The notes below the pieces were generated by a model. It saw only the letters and a list, made by a program, of their open reading frames with translations, had not been told where the DNA came from and made no database searches. DNA of 49,552 nucleotides from Levilactobacillus suantsaiihabitans (GTDB lineage: Bacteria; Bacillota; Bacilli; Lactobacillales; Lactobacillaceae). Positions 26,441-34,587 of this stretch are shown one piece after another; the first letter of the stretch is position 1; every line of letters begins with the position of its first letter. The DNA lies in contig NZ_RKLX01000021.1 of the NCBI RefSeq assembly GCF_004745505.1, forward strand, positions 1-49,552. Reading direction: 5' to 3'. A program made the translations under genes and the position numbers.

Positions 26441-28116
26441 ACAAGTTAAACGTCAAAAATAACGAGACCGCTATCTTTGGCGTGGGTGGACTTGGTGAAA
26501 TCGGAAAAAACACCTATGGGATCCAATTTCAAGATGAAATCATCTTAATTGATGCCGGGATTAAATTTCCAGAGGACGAACTGTTAGGAATTGACTATGT
26601 CATCCCCGACTACCAGTACCTCGTTGAAAACCAAGCCAAAATCAAGGCGCTAGTGATCACCCACGGCCACGAAGACCATATTGGCGGGATTCCTTATTTA
26701 CTCAAAGCGCTCAACGTCCCCGTTTACGCGGGGCCATTAGCCTTAGCATTGATCAAAAACAAGCTTGAAGAACACGGATTACTTAAATCGACTGAACTAC
26801 ACACAATTGACGATGACACTGTGCTCAAATTTCGGAAGATGAGCGTTTCTTTCTTCCGGACGACCCACTCCATTCCTGACACGTTGGGAATCGCCGTTCA
26901 CACACCAGTCGGCACCATTGTGGAAACGGGTGACTATAAGTTCGACTTAACACCCGTCACCAACCAGCCGCCTGATCTGCAAAAGATGGCCAAGCTGGGC
27001 GAAGAAGGCGTTTTGTGCTTGATGTCCGATAGTACGAACGCTGAACGCCCGATCTGGACGAAGTCAGAAAAATGGGTGGGCAAATCCATCCGCAAGATTT
27101 TTGACCAAGTCGAGGGCCGGGTCATCTTTGCGACCTTCGCTTCCAACATTTCCCGGATTGAGACCGCCTGCGAAACGGCATTGGCTCACGGCCGGAAGAT
27201 CGCCGTCTTTGGCCGGTCGATGGAAGCCGCAATCGTCAACGGTCGTGAACTCGGGTACTTAAACATCCCTGACGACGCGCTCGTAGACGCCAACACCATT
27301 CGCTCCATGCCGGCCAACAAGGTCATGATCCTCTGTACCGGCTCGCAAGGCGAACCCATGGCGGCCCTTTCCCGGATCGCCAATGGGACCCACCGCCAGA
27401 TTGCGATTCAACCTGGCGACACCGTGGTCTTCTCCAGTAACCCAATTCCTGGGAACACAATTTCCGTGAACCGGGTGATTAACGAACTGGAAGAAGCCGG
27501 CGCTAACGTCATTCACGGTAAGGTCAATAACATTCACACTTCCGGTCACGGTGGCCAAGAAGAACAGAAGCTGATGCTTCGGCTGATGAAGCCCAAGTTC
27601 TTCATGCCGATTCACGGGGAGTACCGGATGTTAAAGATCCACACCGAGTTGGCGGAACAATGTGGGGTCCCACTCGACCACAGCTTTATCCTGCAAAATG
27701 GTGACGTGTTAGCGTTGACTCAGGATTCAGCGCGAGTCGCGGGCCACTTCACTGCCGGTGACGTCTACATCGACGGCTCTGGTATCGGTGATATTGGCAA
27801 CGTCGTGTTACGCGACCGTCAGTTACTTTCTGAAGAAGGCCTAGTGGTCGTGGTGGCCACCATCGATCTGAAGAACCAAGAAATCAAGGCTGGTCCTGAC
27901 CTGCTCTCCCGTGGATTCGTCTACATGCGCGAATCCGGTGAGCTGCTCAATGAAGGCCGCCGGCGCGTCTTCCAAACGATTCGCCGGGCAATGCGCAATC
28001 CTAAGGCCACTGAGGCTTCGATTCGCAACGCCGTCATTGATGACTTGCAAAACTTCTTGTTCGAGAAGACCGAGCGTCACCCAATGATCCTGCCAATGTT
28101 CATCATGACAAAGTAA
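26437..28116 (+). CDS. rnjA: Ribonuclease J1
   Basis: RNase J1 has 5'-3' exonuclease and endonuclease activity in mRNA turnover and rRNA maturation. The full metal motif HGHEDHIGG (residues 76-84) is intact. [22 protein letters not shown] and [10 protein letters not shown] mark the beta-lactamase and beta-CASP parts. The 559-residue length is typical and, unlike the J2 at 2,624, it has no basic tail. It is translationally coupled to rpoY. Confidence 0.97.
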   Translation: MNKLNVKNNETAIFGVGGLGEIGKNTYGIQFQDEIILIDAGIKFPEDELLGIDYVIPDYQYLVENQAKIKALVITHGHEDHIGGIPYLLKALNVPVYAGPLALALIKNKLEEHGLLKSTELHTIDDDTVLKFRKMSVSFFRTTHSIPDTLGIAVHTPVGTIVETGDYKFDLTPVTNQPPDLQKMAKLGEEGVLCLMSDSTNAERPIWTKSEKWVGKSIRKIFDQVEGRVIFATFASNISRIETACETALAHGRKIAVFGRSMEAAIVNGRELGYLNIPDDALVDANTIRSMPANKVMILCTGSQGEPMAALSRIANGTHRQIAIQPGDTVVFSSNPIPGNTISVNRVINELEEAGANVIHGKVNNIHTSGHGGQEEQKLMLRLMKPKFFMPIHGEYRMLKIHTELAEQCGVPLDHSFILQNGDVLALTQDSARVAGHFTAGDVYIDGSGIGDIGNVVLRDRQLLSEEGLVVVVATIDLKNQEIKAGPDLLSRGFVYMRESGELLNEGRRRVFQTIRRAMRNPKATEASIRNAVIDDLQNFLFEKTERHPMILPMFIMTK

Positions 28117-28123
28117 TCGCTTA

Positions 28124-28157
28124 AAGGTCTGAGACAACTGTCTCGGGCCTTTTTTTA
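28124..28157 (+). terminator. Terminator of rpoY-rnjA
   Basis: AAGGTCTGAGAC pairs with GTCTCGGGCCTT across AACT, followed by seven Ts. Confidence 0.9.
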
Positions 28158-28160
28158 GGC

Positions 28161-28345
28161 ATTAACTGAAAGTTGAACCTAAAATTAACGCGTTGATTGC
28201 CGTAACGACGGTGTTCCGACACCTAAAATTGGTGAAACCAGGCGCCTGTTGGCACATGTTTCGACCATGAGGCCATTTTGAGACGTGCTCCTCGGCTCAA
28301 AGCGAGGTGTCGAGACCGCCCCTTTGGCTTCGGCCCGTATAGTCG
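28161..28345. repeat. Mosaic intergenic repeat, copy D
   Basis: It opens with AACTGAAAGTTGAACC (28163-28178) and runs through the block TTGATTGCCGTAACGACGGT (28191-28210) to CAGGCGCCTG. It then joins directly to a reverse-oriented copy of the block with GGCTCAAAGCGAGGTGTCGA (28293-28312). The long block seen in B, E and F is missing between them, so this is a different assembly of the same parts. Confidence 0.8.
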
Positions 28346-28355
28346 TGACCACGCT

Positions 28356-28589
28356 CTAGCTAGCACCATCCTGGGCGTGGCGTTGTATCATGTGCCAGAT
28401 GACAGTCCACGGGCTGGTAAATGATAATGACGCCCGGCCGCGAAGCACGTCCTTTGGTTGGAACCATTCCCCAGAACCGGTAGAACCCTCGTCAGCCATA
28501 AACAGCTGATCTCTACCCACCCACAAAGTTTCCGGATGAAGCCGTTGACCGGCCAATTTGTTACAACTATGGAAAGACTGCGATAATCA
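28356..28589 (-). pseudogene. Possible remnant of a signal-peptidase-I-like protein
   Basis: A minus-strand open frame reads ETLWVGRDQLFMADEGSTGS, then EWFQPKDVLRGRASL and SPWTV. The order resembles the C-terminal box of S26 signal peptidases, where a VFVMGDN-like motif is followed by DIIGRA and a WP segment. Nothing upstream in any frame supplies the catalytic Ser and Lys regions, and no ribosome binding site fits. I treat it as a gene fragment; the family assignment is tentative. Confidence 0.3.
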
Positions 28590-28590
28590 C

Positions 28591-28619
28591 TAGGCACCCC
28601 GGACGTTTTCGTTTATAAT
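28591..28619 (+). promoter_or_regulatory. Promoter of the lipid-kinase-like gene
   Basis: -35 TAGGCA, a 17-nt spacer and -10 TATAAT, about 30 nt before the GTG start. Confidence 0.65.
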
Positions 28620-28651
28620 GAAATGGACTAAAAATTGAGAGGAGCAGTACG

Positions 28652-29611
28652 GTGAGTGTCCAGTTCTATATCATCCTAAATGAACATGCGGGAAGCGGTC
28701 ACGCCGGTACGCTTTGGCCTCAGATCAAAGAACGCTTAGATGCGACTCAGGTCTCCTACCAATTAGCAATCTCGGCCTACCCCCACCACACAGTTCTTCT
28801 AAGCGAGCAATTCGCGAAACAGCTCCCTGATGAACCCCACCAAGATTGGGTCGTTTTGGCCATCGGTGGTGATGGGACTCTCCATGAGGCCATCAACGGT
28901 TTAACGAAACACCATCGGGATTATCCGATTCCCGTCAGCTACCTCCCGATCGGTTCTGGCAATGACTTTGCTCGCGGCGCCGGCCTGTCTTTGAAATGGG
29001 AAGACGCCTTTGACCAAATCATTCACTGCACCCACGCCACGACTTATGACGTGGGCACCTATAATGAAACCATCAAGCAGGAGCGCGGCGTCTTCACCAA
29101 CAATTTGGGGATTGGCTTCGACGCCGCCATCATTGCGCAAGCCAATCAGTCGAAGGCGAAGGTTTGGCTCAACAAGCACCACTTGGGGTCACTTTCTTAC
29201 CTGGCCTCAGCGTTAGATGTATATTACAACCAAACGGGATTCACCCTCACGGTCCACGTTGGCAATCGACGGGATATCTATCCACACGCCTTCTTGGTAA
29301 CTACAACTAACCATCCCTACTTCGGTGGCGGGGTCGGTATCGCGCCGGGCGCCACGATCACCGATCACCAGTTGCATCTCGTGGTGATTGAAAAGCCCAA
29401 CTTTTTCAAGTTACTCTGGTTAGCGCTACGGCTGGTCTTTAAAAAGCACTTAACGTCTAAAGCCGTGCACTACTATCAGACAGATAAGGTCCACCTCACC
29501 GTCCCGGCCATTGAATATGGGCAACTCGACGGCGAAGAAATGGGTGGGCGCTTCTTTGACGTCTACGTGGGTGTCACCCAATACCCGTTCTGGTTCGATT
29601 TAACGATTTAA
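28652..29611 (+). CDS. Diacylglycerol kinase-like lipid kinase (DagK/YegS family)
   Basis: The 319-residue product belongs to the DAGK catalytic-domain family (DgkB/YegS/BmrU). It shows the nucleotide-binding GGDGTLHEAINGL, the PIGSGNDFARG motif and the late DGEEMGG element. DgkB-type enzymes recycle diacylglycerol from lipoteichoic acid synthesis; other members have different lipid substrates, so the exact one is open. Start is GTG with GAGGAG upstream. It is a single-gene unit with its own promoter and terminator. Confidence 0.88.
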   Translation: MSVQFYIILNEHAGSGHAGTLWPQIKERLDATQVSYQLAISAYPHHTVLLSEQFAKQLPDEPHQDWVVLAIGGDGTLHEAINGLTKHHRDYPIPVSYLPIGSGNDFARGAGLSLKWEDAFDQIIHCTHATTYDVGTYNETIKQERGVFTNNLGIGFDAAIIAQANQSKAKVWLNKHHLGSLSYLASALDVYYNQTGFTLTVHVGNRRDIYPHAFLVTTTNHPYFGGGVGIAPGATITDHQLHLVVIEKPNFFKLLWLALRLVFKKHLTSKAVHYYQTDKVHLTVPAIEYGQLDGEEMGGRFFDVYVGVTQYPFWFDLTI

Positions 29612-29624
29612 GCCAGGCGCTAAC

Positions 29625-29667
29625 AAAAGAGGCTTCAACCGACAAACTGGTTGAAGCCTCTTTTTTA
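29625..29667. terminator. Bidirectional terminator between convergent genes
   Basis: AAAAGAGGCTTCAACC pairs perfectly with GGTTGAAGCCTCTTTT across an 8-nt loop, with T runs on both strands. It serves the lipid-kinase-like gene (+) and the small gene at 29,680 (-). Confidence 0.9.
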
Positions 29668-29679
29668 GTTTGGTTTAGA

Positions 29680-29886
29680 TTAATCCTCGGAGGCCGCCAT
29701 GGCTTCCAAGATCATGTCCAGCTGAGCGCACTTATTGGTCAAGTCGTTCATCTCATCGCCGTACCGCGGTTCAATTCGCACCGTTTCCGAACTTGAATGA
29801 ACATTTTCTGACTCCTGACGTTTTAACGTGGCTAATTGGGAATTAGCGCGACGATATTCCTCCAGAATTTCAATTCGATTACTCAT
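29680..29886 (-). CDS. Small hypothetical coiled-coil protein
   Basis: A 68-residue acidic protein (MSNRIEILEEYRRANSQL, then DEMNDLTNKCAQLDMILEAM). Heptad-like spacing of Leu, Ile and Met in both halves suggests two helices or a short coiled coil. It has no signal peptide or membrane segment. The ATG at 29886 follows AAGGACGTGAG. It has its own terminator shared with the convergent gene. No family recognised. Confidence 0.6.
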   Translation of the reverse strand: MSNRIEILEEYRRANSQLATLKRQESENVHSSSETVRIEPRYGDEMNDLTNKCAQLDMILEAMAASED

Positions 29887-30019
29887 CTTTCTCACGTCCT
29901 TAACCTAGTTTTATTTATGATTAGCTCATGTCTCTAAATGACAAAAAGAATCATAACACTTAGGCGCGGATTTGTTAACGAAAATCTAAACTTTTTTCAG
30001 CGATTTTTTAAAAGTGGCT

Positions 30020-30040
30020 AAAACAGGCGGTCGGCCTGAA
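30020..30040 (-). terminator. Weak terminator of the LysM/NlpC gene
   Basis: CAGGC and GCCTG pair across CGACC, followed by TTTT on the minus strand, a few bases after the stop. Confidence 0.5.
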
Positions 30041-30046
30041 AACGCT

Positions 30047-31639
30047 CTACTTCAACGTTCCGGCAAAGGAAGGCATGAAGTACTTGCTGATCGACTGCAC
30101 CTTGACGTTTTGTCCAGGTTCTGGAGCCGCTACGAATTGGTTATTCCCTAAGTAAATCGCGTCGTGGTAGGTTGCGCCCTTCGATCCCCAGAACAAAATA
30201 TCGCCTGGCTTGGCAGAACCCACGGAATGCGTGGACACGTAAGCTTCTTGAGAAACCGTGTTGTGGGGCAAGCTGACGCCCAAGGCGTGTTGGTAAACAT
30301 ACGCAACCAACCCGGAGCAGTCCATCCCACTCAATGAGGAGCCACCCCAAACGTAAGGGATGTTGGCCGAGGCCAATTTCAGTGCTAATCCGGTGACTGA
30401 CCCCGACGTTAACCCCGCCTTGCTGGTCGTCTTCTTGGTGCTGGTACTGGTAGCGACTGAACTAGCACTAGCCGCCGCACTACTGCTGGAAGTCGTGGTA
30501 CCTTGCGCACTGGAAGCCGTTGGCGCCTGCCGAGCGACGGCCGAACGCGTGGTCGTCTTCAGACGCTTGGTCTTCTTGGTGGTCGTGGTGGCCGTGGCGT
30601 TTTGACTGCCCGTTTGCGTGGTCGTCTTCGCGGCTACCGACGTCGTTGATTGACTGGTAGCTGGTTGGCTTTGGCTAGTCTGGGCTTGACTGGACTGACT
30701 GCTTGTTTGACTCTGGCTCGTTACCGTCTTCGGAGCGGCCATGCGACTCCGCCGAGTAGGCGTCACGCTGCTAGTTGTGGCCTGGCTTTGGCTGGTAGCC
30801 GTCGAACTAGTCGAGGAAGTCGTCGTAGAAGCCGCTTGTGACGTTGCTGACGACGTTTGTGCCGGTTCACTGCTGGCAGATGTCGATGACGTGACCTTGG
30901 CCGCAGACGGCTGCTGAACGGCTTGTGCGACCTTGGCGTGTTTCATGGACTTGGTTGTTGACTGACTGGTTGCGCTAGATGACGTAGCCGCCGTCTTTTG
31001 GGCCTTGGTCGTCGCCGTTTGTGACTGACTCGTTGTCGGCGTTGACGAAGAAGAGGCTTGACTAGTGGTCGATTGTGACGTTACGGTCCGACTGCTGGTT
31101 GCGGCCTGCTGCTTTTGTTTGCTAGCAGCGGCTTGTTGGGCAGCCACAATCTGGGCTTGCACCGCGTTAGCCTTCTGCGTGGTTTGCCGCGTCGCACTGG
31201 TCTTAGGCGTGGTGCTAGTCGTGGCGGTCTTGGTTGCTGAAGTTTGTGGAATCGTCAACTTCTGACCGACACTTAACATGTCGCCCGTTAAGTGATTCGC
31301 CTTTTGTAATTGGGCAACAGACACGTGATACGTCTGGGCGAGATCCCACAGCGTATCGCCTGATTTAACCGTGTAACTCTTGTGCGTAGCCTTCGCCGAC
31401 TTCACCTGCAGGCGTTGCCCCACGAAGATCAAATCGGTCTTGGCATCGATTGAATTCTGTTGTTCTAAGTCCTGAACGGAAACACCGAGTTTTTGTGAAA
31501 GATCCCACACGGTATCCCCTTGCTTTACCTGGATGCTGTCCGCATTTGCGGTAATCGTGGCCCCCGCCGCGAATGCCCCAATGGCACCGACGACGCCAAC
31601 AACTGCTTTTGTTTTTCGTTGTCCTGTACTCATCTTCAC
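30047..31639 (-). CDS. Secreted LysM and NlpC/P60 peptidoglycan hydrolase
   Basis: The product is exported and cuts peptide stems of peptidoglycan. In order: a signal peptide (VVGVVGAIGAFAAGATITA, ending near ANADS); two LysM domains (each with KxGDTxWDL, about residues 37-82 and 91-134); a Ser/Thr/Gln/Ala-rich linker of about 280 residues; and a C-terminal NlpC/P60 domain with catalytic Cys in GMDCSGLVAYV and His in TYHDAIYLG. Start candidates are GTG 31639 (best spaced from AAAGGAC) and ATG 31633. The long linker should let the enzyme span the wall. It is monocistronic. Confidence 0.92.
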   Translation of the reverse strand: MKMSTGQRKTKAVVGVVGAIGAFAAGATITANADSIQVKQGDTVWDLSQKLGVSVQDLEQQNSIDAKTDLIFVGQRLQVKSAKATHKSYTVKSGDTLWDLAQTYHVSVAQLQKANHLTGDMLSVGQKLTIPQTSATKTATTSTTPKTSATRQTTQKANAVQAQIVAAQQAAASKQKQQAATSSRTVTSQSTTSQASSSSTPTTSQSQTATTKAQKTAATSSSATSQSTTKSMKHAKVAQAVQQPSAAKVTSSTSASSEPAQTSSATSQAASTTTSSTSSTATSQSQATTSSVTPTRRSRMAAPKTVTSQSQTSSQSSQAQTSQSQPATSQSTTSVAAKTTTQTGSQNATATTTTKKTKRLKTTTRSAVARQAPTASSAQGTTTSSSSAAASASSVATSTSTKKTTSKAGLTSGSVTGLALKLASANIPYVWGGSSLSGMDCSGLVAYVYQHALGVSLPHNTVSQEAYVSTHSVGSAKPGDILFWGSKGATYHDAIYLGNNQFVAAPEPGQNVKVQSISKYFMPSFAGTLK

Positions 31640-31860
31640 CAACACGTCCTTTTATGACTTTAGATTTTCGAACAAATTTGAACATGGGTCGCTGAACCAA
31701 AAATTGAGTTCGTGCCCCAGTCGTTCATAGTCAATACGAATCACAAACTAATAGTACCACACGTTTTCCCAGTTCATTGTGAAATATTAAGGAATTATTT
31801 ACGGATTTTCGCCGATAAACTGACGTTCCCCTTCGCCCTTTCTGAAAGGATTCGTCCCGC

Positions 31861-31876
31861 TGAAAGCGCTTAAAAT
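31861..31876. promoter_or_regulatory. Weak cre-like site
   Basis: CTGAAAGCGCTTAAAA resembles the catabolite-control consensus with two mismatches. It lies about 220 nt upstream of the LysM/NlpC gene, outside the apparent promoter, so function is doubtful. The rest of 31640-32071 holds no visible gene; a weak -10 (TACTAT, minus strand, near 31750) may serve the hydrolase. Confidence 0.25.
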
Positions 31877-32071
31877 CAGTAATTAGCGGTCATCGCTATC
31901 AAAACATTTGTTCTTTTTCATTCATCAACCGATTACGTGTCCGTGCCACGGATTTCCAAATTTGTGATATTTCACTGCCACTTGCAGAATACAAGTTAAT
32001 ATTGCTATCGCTTTCTGTATCCTACAACTGTTCTGCTAGCCGCCGAGCTTGTGAAATTTAAAATTGGACGC

Positions 32072-32098
32072 AAAAAAACGGGCAAAACCTGCCCGTTT
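32072..32098 (-). terminator. Terminator of the DUF1002 gene
   Basis: On the minus strand AAACGGGCA pairs with TGCCCGTTT, followed by TTTTGCG. Confidence 0.85.
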
Positions 32099-32126
32099 AT
32101 TCGTTAAGTCACTATTCTTACTGCCT

Positions 32127-33155
32127 CTAACCGAGTAATCCCTTGAACCAATTGACGATCTTTTGCCAAATTTGCACAATGAAGTTCTCGGCTTTTTGGG
32201 CATCGGCGCTGTTGGCGAAGTCCTTCACGCCAGCCATTTTATCACCGATACTATTGGCGAGGTTATTGGCCACATTGGTGACGTTGGAGATGTAATTCTT
32301 GCTGGTGGAGACCGGCGCTTGTTGCACCTTGCTCAGGGCAATCGCGATGTTGGTAATCTGCGTGGCGCTGGTTTGCCCGTCGATTCCCTGCTTGGCCAAG
32401 GCCTTTTTCAGCATCTCTTCAATGTCTGCCTTGGTGGCCAGGTCATCGCCGTTTTGCCGTTGCTTGGCCAGGTCTGAGGAAACAGAACCGACAGCTGACA
32501 TCAACTTCCCAGGATACTTCTTATTGCTGCTGTTCGAGTCAATCGCCGGCTGGGTGGCATCCAAGACACCGTTGGCCGCCTGCGTGTTTTCTGAGTTCAA
32601 CGTTAATCCATCTGACGCCAAAGCCTTGTAGACCCCGGTCAAAGCTGATTCACCGGAAACGGACTTGTCGGCCGTCACCGTGATGATCACGTCCTTGACC
32701 CCGGCCATCGTGGCCACCATGGCGTACTGCTGGGAGGTCACTTCGGTAATGTTATTACTGCCATTGTATTTGGCAATGTTGACCTTGACCCCGGTCCCTG
32801 GATCAGCTGGGGCCAACGCCACGGAACTGATCATGCTGGCATCAGTGGTCCCGGCTGAATTTAAATACTGCGCGTAGTCACTACCCGTTGCCGTTAAGGC
32901 CGTGTAGTTGGATTTAACACCCAAGGCCGTCGCCACGGCGTCTTTGTCCTCGCTGGCCAATCCAGCGCCGTAGACCACGTAGGCCTTGGACAGCGCCTTG
33001 GTCTGCACCGTACTGCCGCTGGTGGCGGAACTGCTGGTACTACTGGTATCAGTCGTGGCATCCGTGGTATCGGCATGAACCGTGAACGTTTGCCCACCAA
33101 TGCCCACGGCTAAGGCCACAATGGCGAGACTTAAAATAACGCGTTTTATCTTCAT
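32127..33155 (-). CDS. Secreted DUF1002 family protein
   Basis: The 342-residue product has a clear signal peptide (MKIKRVILSLAIVALAVG to VHADT), a short Ser/Thr spacer, and a DUF1002 domain: KAYVVYGAGLASEDKDAVAT, then VKVNIAKYN, ATMAGVKDVIITVTADKSVSGESALTGVYKA. It ends with an amphipathic tail, IVQIWQKIVNWFKGLLG. The domain is widespread in Firmicutes and has no assigned function. The ATG at 33155 is preceded by GAGAGGGAT; the 29 extra upstream residues are promoter DNA, including an extended -10. Its position between two wall hydrolases suggests an envelope role, which is inference. Confidence 0.88.
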   Translation of the reverse strand: MKIKRVILSLAIVALAVGIGGQTFTVHADTTDATTDTSSTSSSATSGSTVQTKALSKAYVVYGAGLASEDKDAVATALGVKSNYTALTATGSDYAQYLNSAGTTDASMISSVALAPADPGTGVKVNIAKYNGSNNITEVTSQQYAMVATMAGVKDVIITVTADKSVSGESALTGVYKALASDGLTLNSENTQAANGVLDATQPAIDSNSSNKKYPGKLMSAVGSVSSDLAKQRQNGDDLATKADIEEMLKKALAKQGIDGQTSATQITNIAIALSKVQQAPVSTSKNYISNVTNVANNLANSIGDKMAGVKDFANSADAQKAENFIVQIWQKIVNWFKGLLG

Positions 33156-33202
33156 GAGTAATCCCTCTCTTTTCATTTCGGGAGTCACTTCCCCTTGAAA
33201 CA

Positions 33203-33211
33203 AGTATAGCA
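33203..33211 (-). promoter_or_regulatory. Extended -10 promoter of the DUF1002 gene
   Basis: TGCTATACT on the minus strand (TGn plus TATACT), about 48 nt before the ATG. There is no good -35, as is usual for extended -10 promoters. Confidence 0.6.
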
Positions 33212-33269
33212 GGTCCCCACCAATTGCGTGAGTTCCTGCCATGAACTTAGAAAATTCTTCAATTTCGGT

Positions 33270-34163
33270 TTATTGCCAGAAACGCCGAGCCCCGGCATAT
33301 TCGGGCGCTAATTCGCTGGTGGTGAGGGGCGCAATTTCAACGGTCTTGCCCGGCTTCGGTGCGTGCAACATGTGGCCATTACCGGCGTACATGCCGACGT
33401 GATGGGCTTGGCCCGTGCCATGGTCATGGGCGAAGAAGACCAGGTCACCAGCCACCAGTTCCTCTGGGGCGACAGGATAGCCGTTGGCGAATTGGTCCTG
33501 GGTATCCCGGGGAATCGTGTAGCCCAAGGCCCGGTGTAGCGCATAGATCAACCCGGAACAGTCAAAGCCCTGAGGCGTGATGCCCCCCCACAGATAAGGC
33601 GTATCGATGAACTGTTGGCCTAACATCAAGAGGCGGCGACCATCATCTGCGCCATTGACGCCCAACTTAGCTGCATCGGCCGCGATCCAGCCTTGGCCCA
33701 GTGGCGTCACGACTTGAATCCAGTCGGCATCCTGACCCGTCGTGGTTAAAATGGTGCCCAGCGGCAAGTCCAGCAACGGCTTGCGGTCAGCATCCAACAA
33801 CGCCGTGACCGGGTGGACCAGCCGCACCGTCGTCGTTGGGTATTCGAGTTCCTCATCACTGGCGGTCAGTTGTGTCAATGGCAGCCAGCCCGGATAGCCG
33901 CGCCGTTCCTGACGCCCCGTCTGCCGCGTGACAAAGACGTGGGCCCATTCACCCTCGATTCGGTCTAAAATGACTCGGTCGTTGAATAACGCCTCGGTCA
34001 CCGTTCGATTACGGTCGGCCAGCTGTTCCTTTTCTGCGGGCTTCAGGCTAGCTAACCACGCCGTCAGGTCCCCATTCTTCAAGTAAGGTCGATCTGTTTT
34101 TGTTACGGCCGTTGGTGCTGACCAGACAAGCGCCGTCGGTACCTTGATCCGTCGAATTTCCAT
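33270..34163 (-). CDS. YkfC-like NlpC/P60 endopeptidase with SH3 domains
   Basis: The 297-residue protein has no signal peptide, so it is probably cytoplasmic. It has two SH3-like parts (about residues 60-100 and 110-165, the latter with LPLGTILTTTGQDADWIQVV). A C-terminal NlpC/P60 domain follows, with catalytic Cys in QGFDCSGLIYAL, His in AHHVGMYAG and a further His in MLHAPKPG. This matches YkfC-type gamma-D-glutamyl-L-amino-acid peptidases, which trim recycled murein peptides. murQ in the same window supports wall recycling as a theme. The ATG follows GGAGGCGG. Confidence 0.88.
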   Translation of the reverse strand: MEIRRIKVPTALVWSAPTAVTKTDRPYLKNGDLTAWLASLKPAEKEQLADRNRTVTEALFNDRVILDRIEGEWAHVFVTRQTGRQERRGYPGWLPLTQLTASDEELEYPTTTVRLVHPVTALLDADRKPLLDLPLGTILTTTGQDADWIQVVTPLGQGWIAADAAKLGVNGADDGRRLLMLGQQFIDTPYLWGGITPQGFDCSGLIYALHRALGYTIPRDTQDQFANGYPVAPEELVAGDLVFFAHDHGTGQAHHVGMYAGNGHMLHAPKPGKTVEIAPLTTSELAPEYAGARRFWQ

Positions 34164-34227
34164 TAAAAACCGCCTCCAGTATCTTTACCCCCAATATACC
34201 AATAATTCAACCAACTTACTAGATTAT

Positions 34228-34252
34228 CCCGCCACCTTTCGGGATTTTTTTG
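34228..34252 (+). terminator. Orphan terminator-like hairpin
   Basis: ATCCCG pairs with CGGGAT across an 8-nt loop, followed by TTTTTTT on the plus strand. No plus-strand gene precedes it. Confidence 0.45.
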
Positions 34253-34269
34253 CCGGTTTTCGGGATTTG

Positions 34270-34545
34270 GGGTTACTGCTGAAAGTTGACCACACCGTCG
34301 CCACCCGTTGCGCAAATACTAGGCTGGCAGTCTGCGGGGGGAAGGCACCCATTTACCCCCCAAAAGCCAAAACGGGCCTGGGACAAAACCTCCCAGGCCC
34401 GTTCGCGTCACCTTTACGTAGCTGAAACGTGCGCTTAAAGGCAGCCGGTTCCGCTTAAATCTGTTCACCAAACAATCCAGGATTATTCGGCTAGCAGCCT
34501 TAATGCTCGCCGGCTAATCAGCTTTTAGCTCACTCTCGTTTGGCG
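34270..34545. repeat. Mosaic intergenic repeat, copy H
   Basis: It opens with ACTGCTGAAAGTTGACC (34274-34290), a family end motif. The GC-rich hairpin ACGGGCCTGGGA..TCCCAGGCCCGT (34372-34402) follows, then TAGCTGAAACGTGCGC and the long-hairpin block (34427-34533). It directly follows the tkt stop in the 3' direction, so the hairpins may end the tkt transcript. No gene is seen in 34164-34587. Confidence 0.8.
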
Positions 34546-34587
34546 AACACCCTATTTTCCGATAACGTTCATTCCCCGAACGCTTGC

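Noticed and set aside
31861-31876. Strong catabolite control of the LysM/NlpC hydrolase
   Set aside because: The cre-like site has two mismatches and lies far upstream of the likely promoter, so it is listed only as a weak site.
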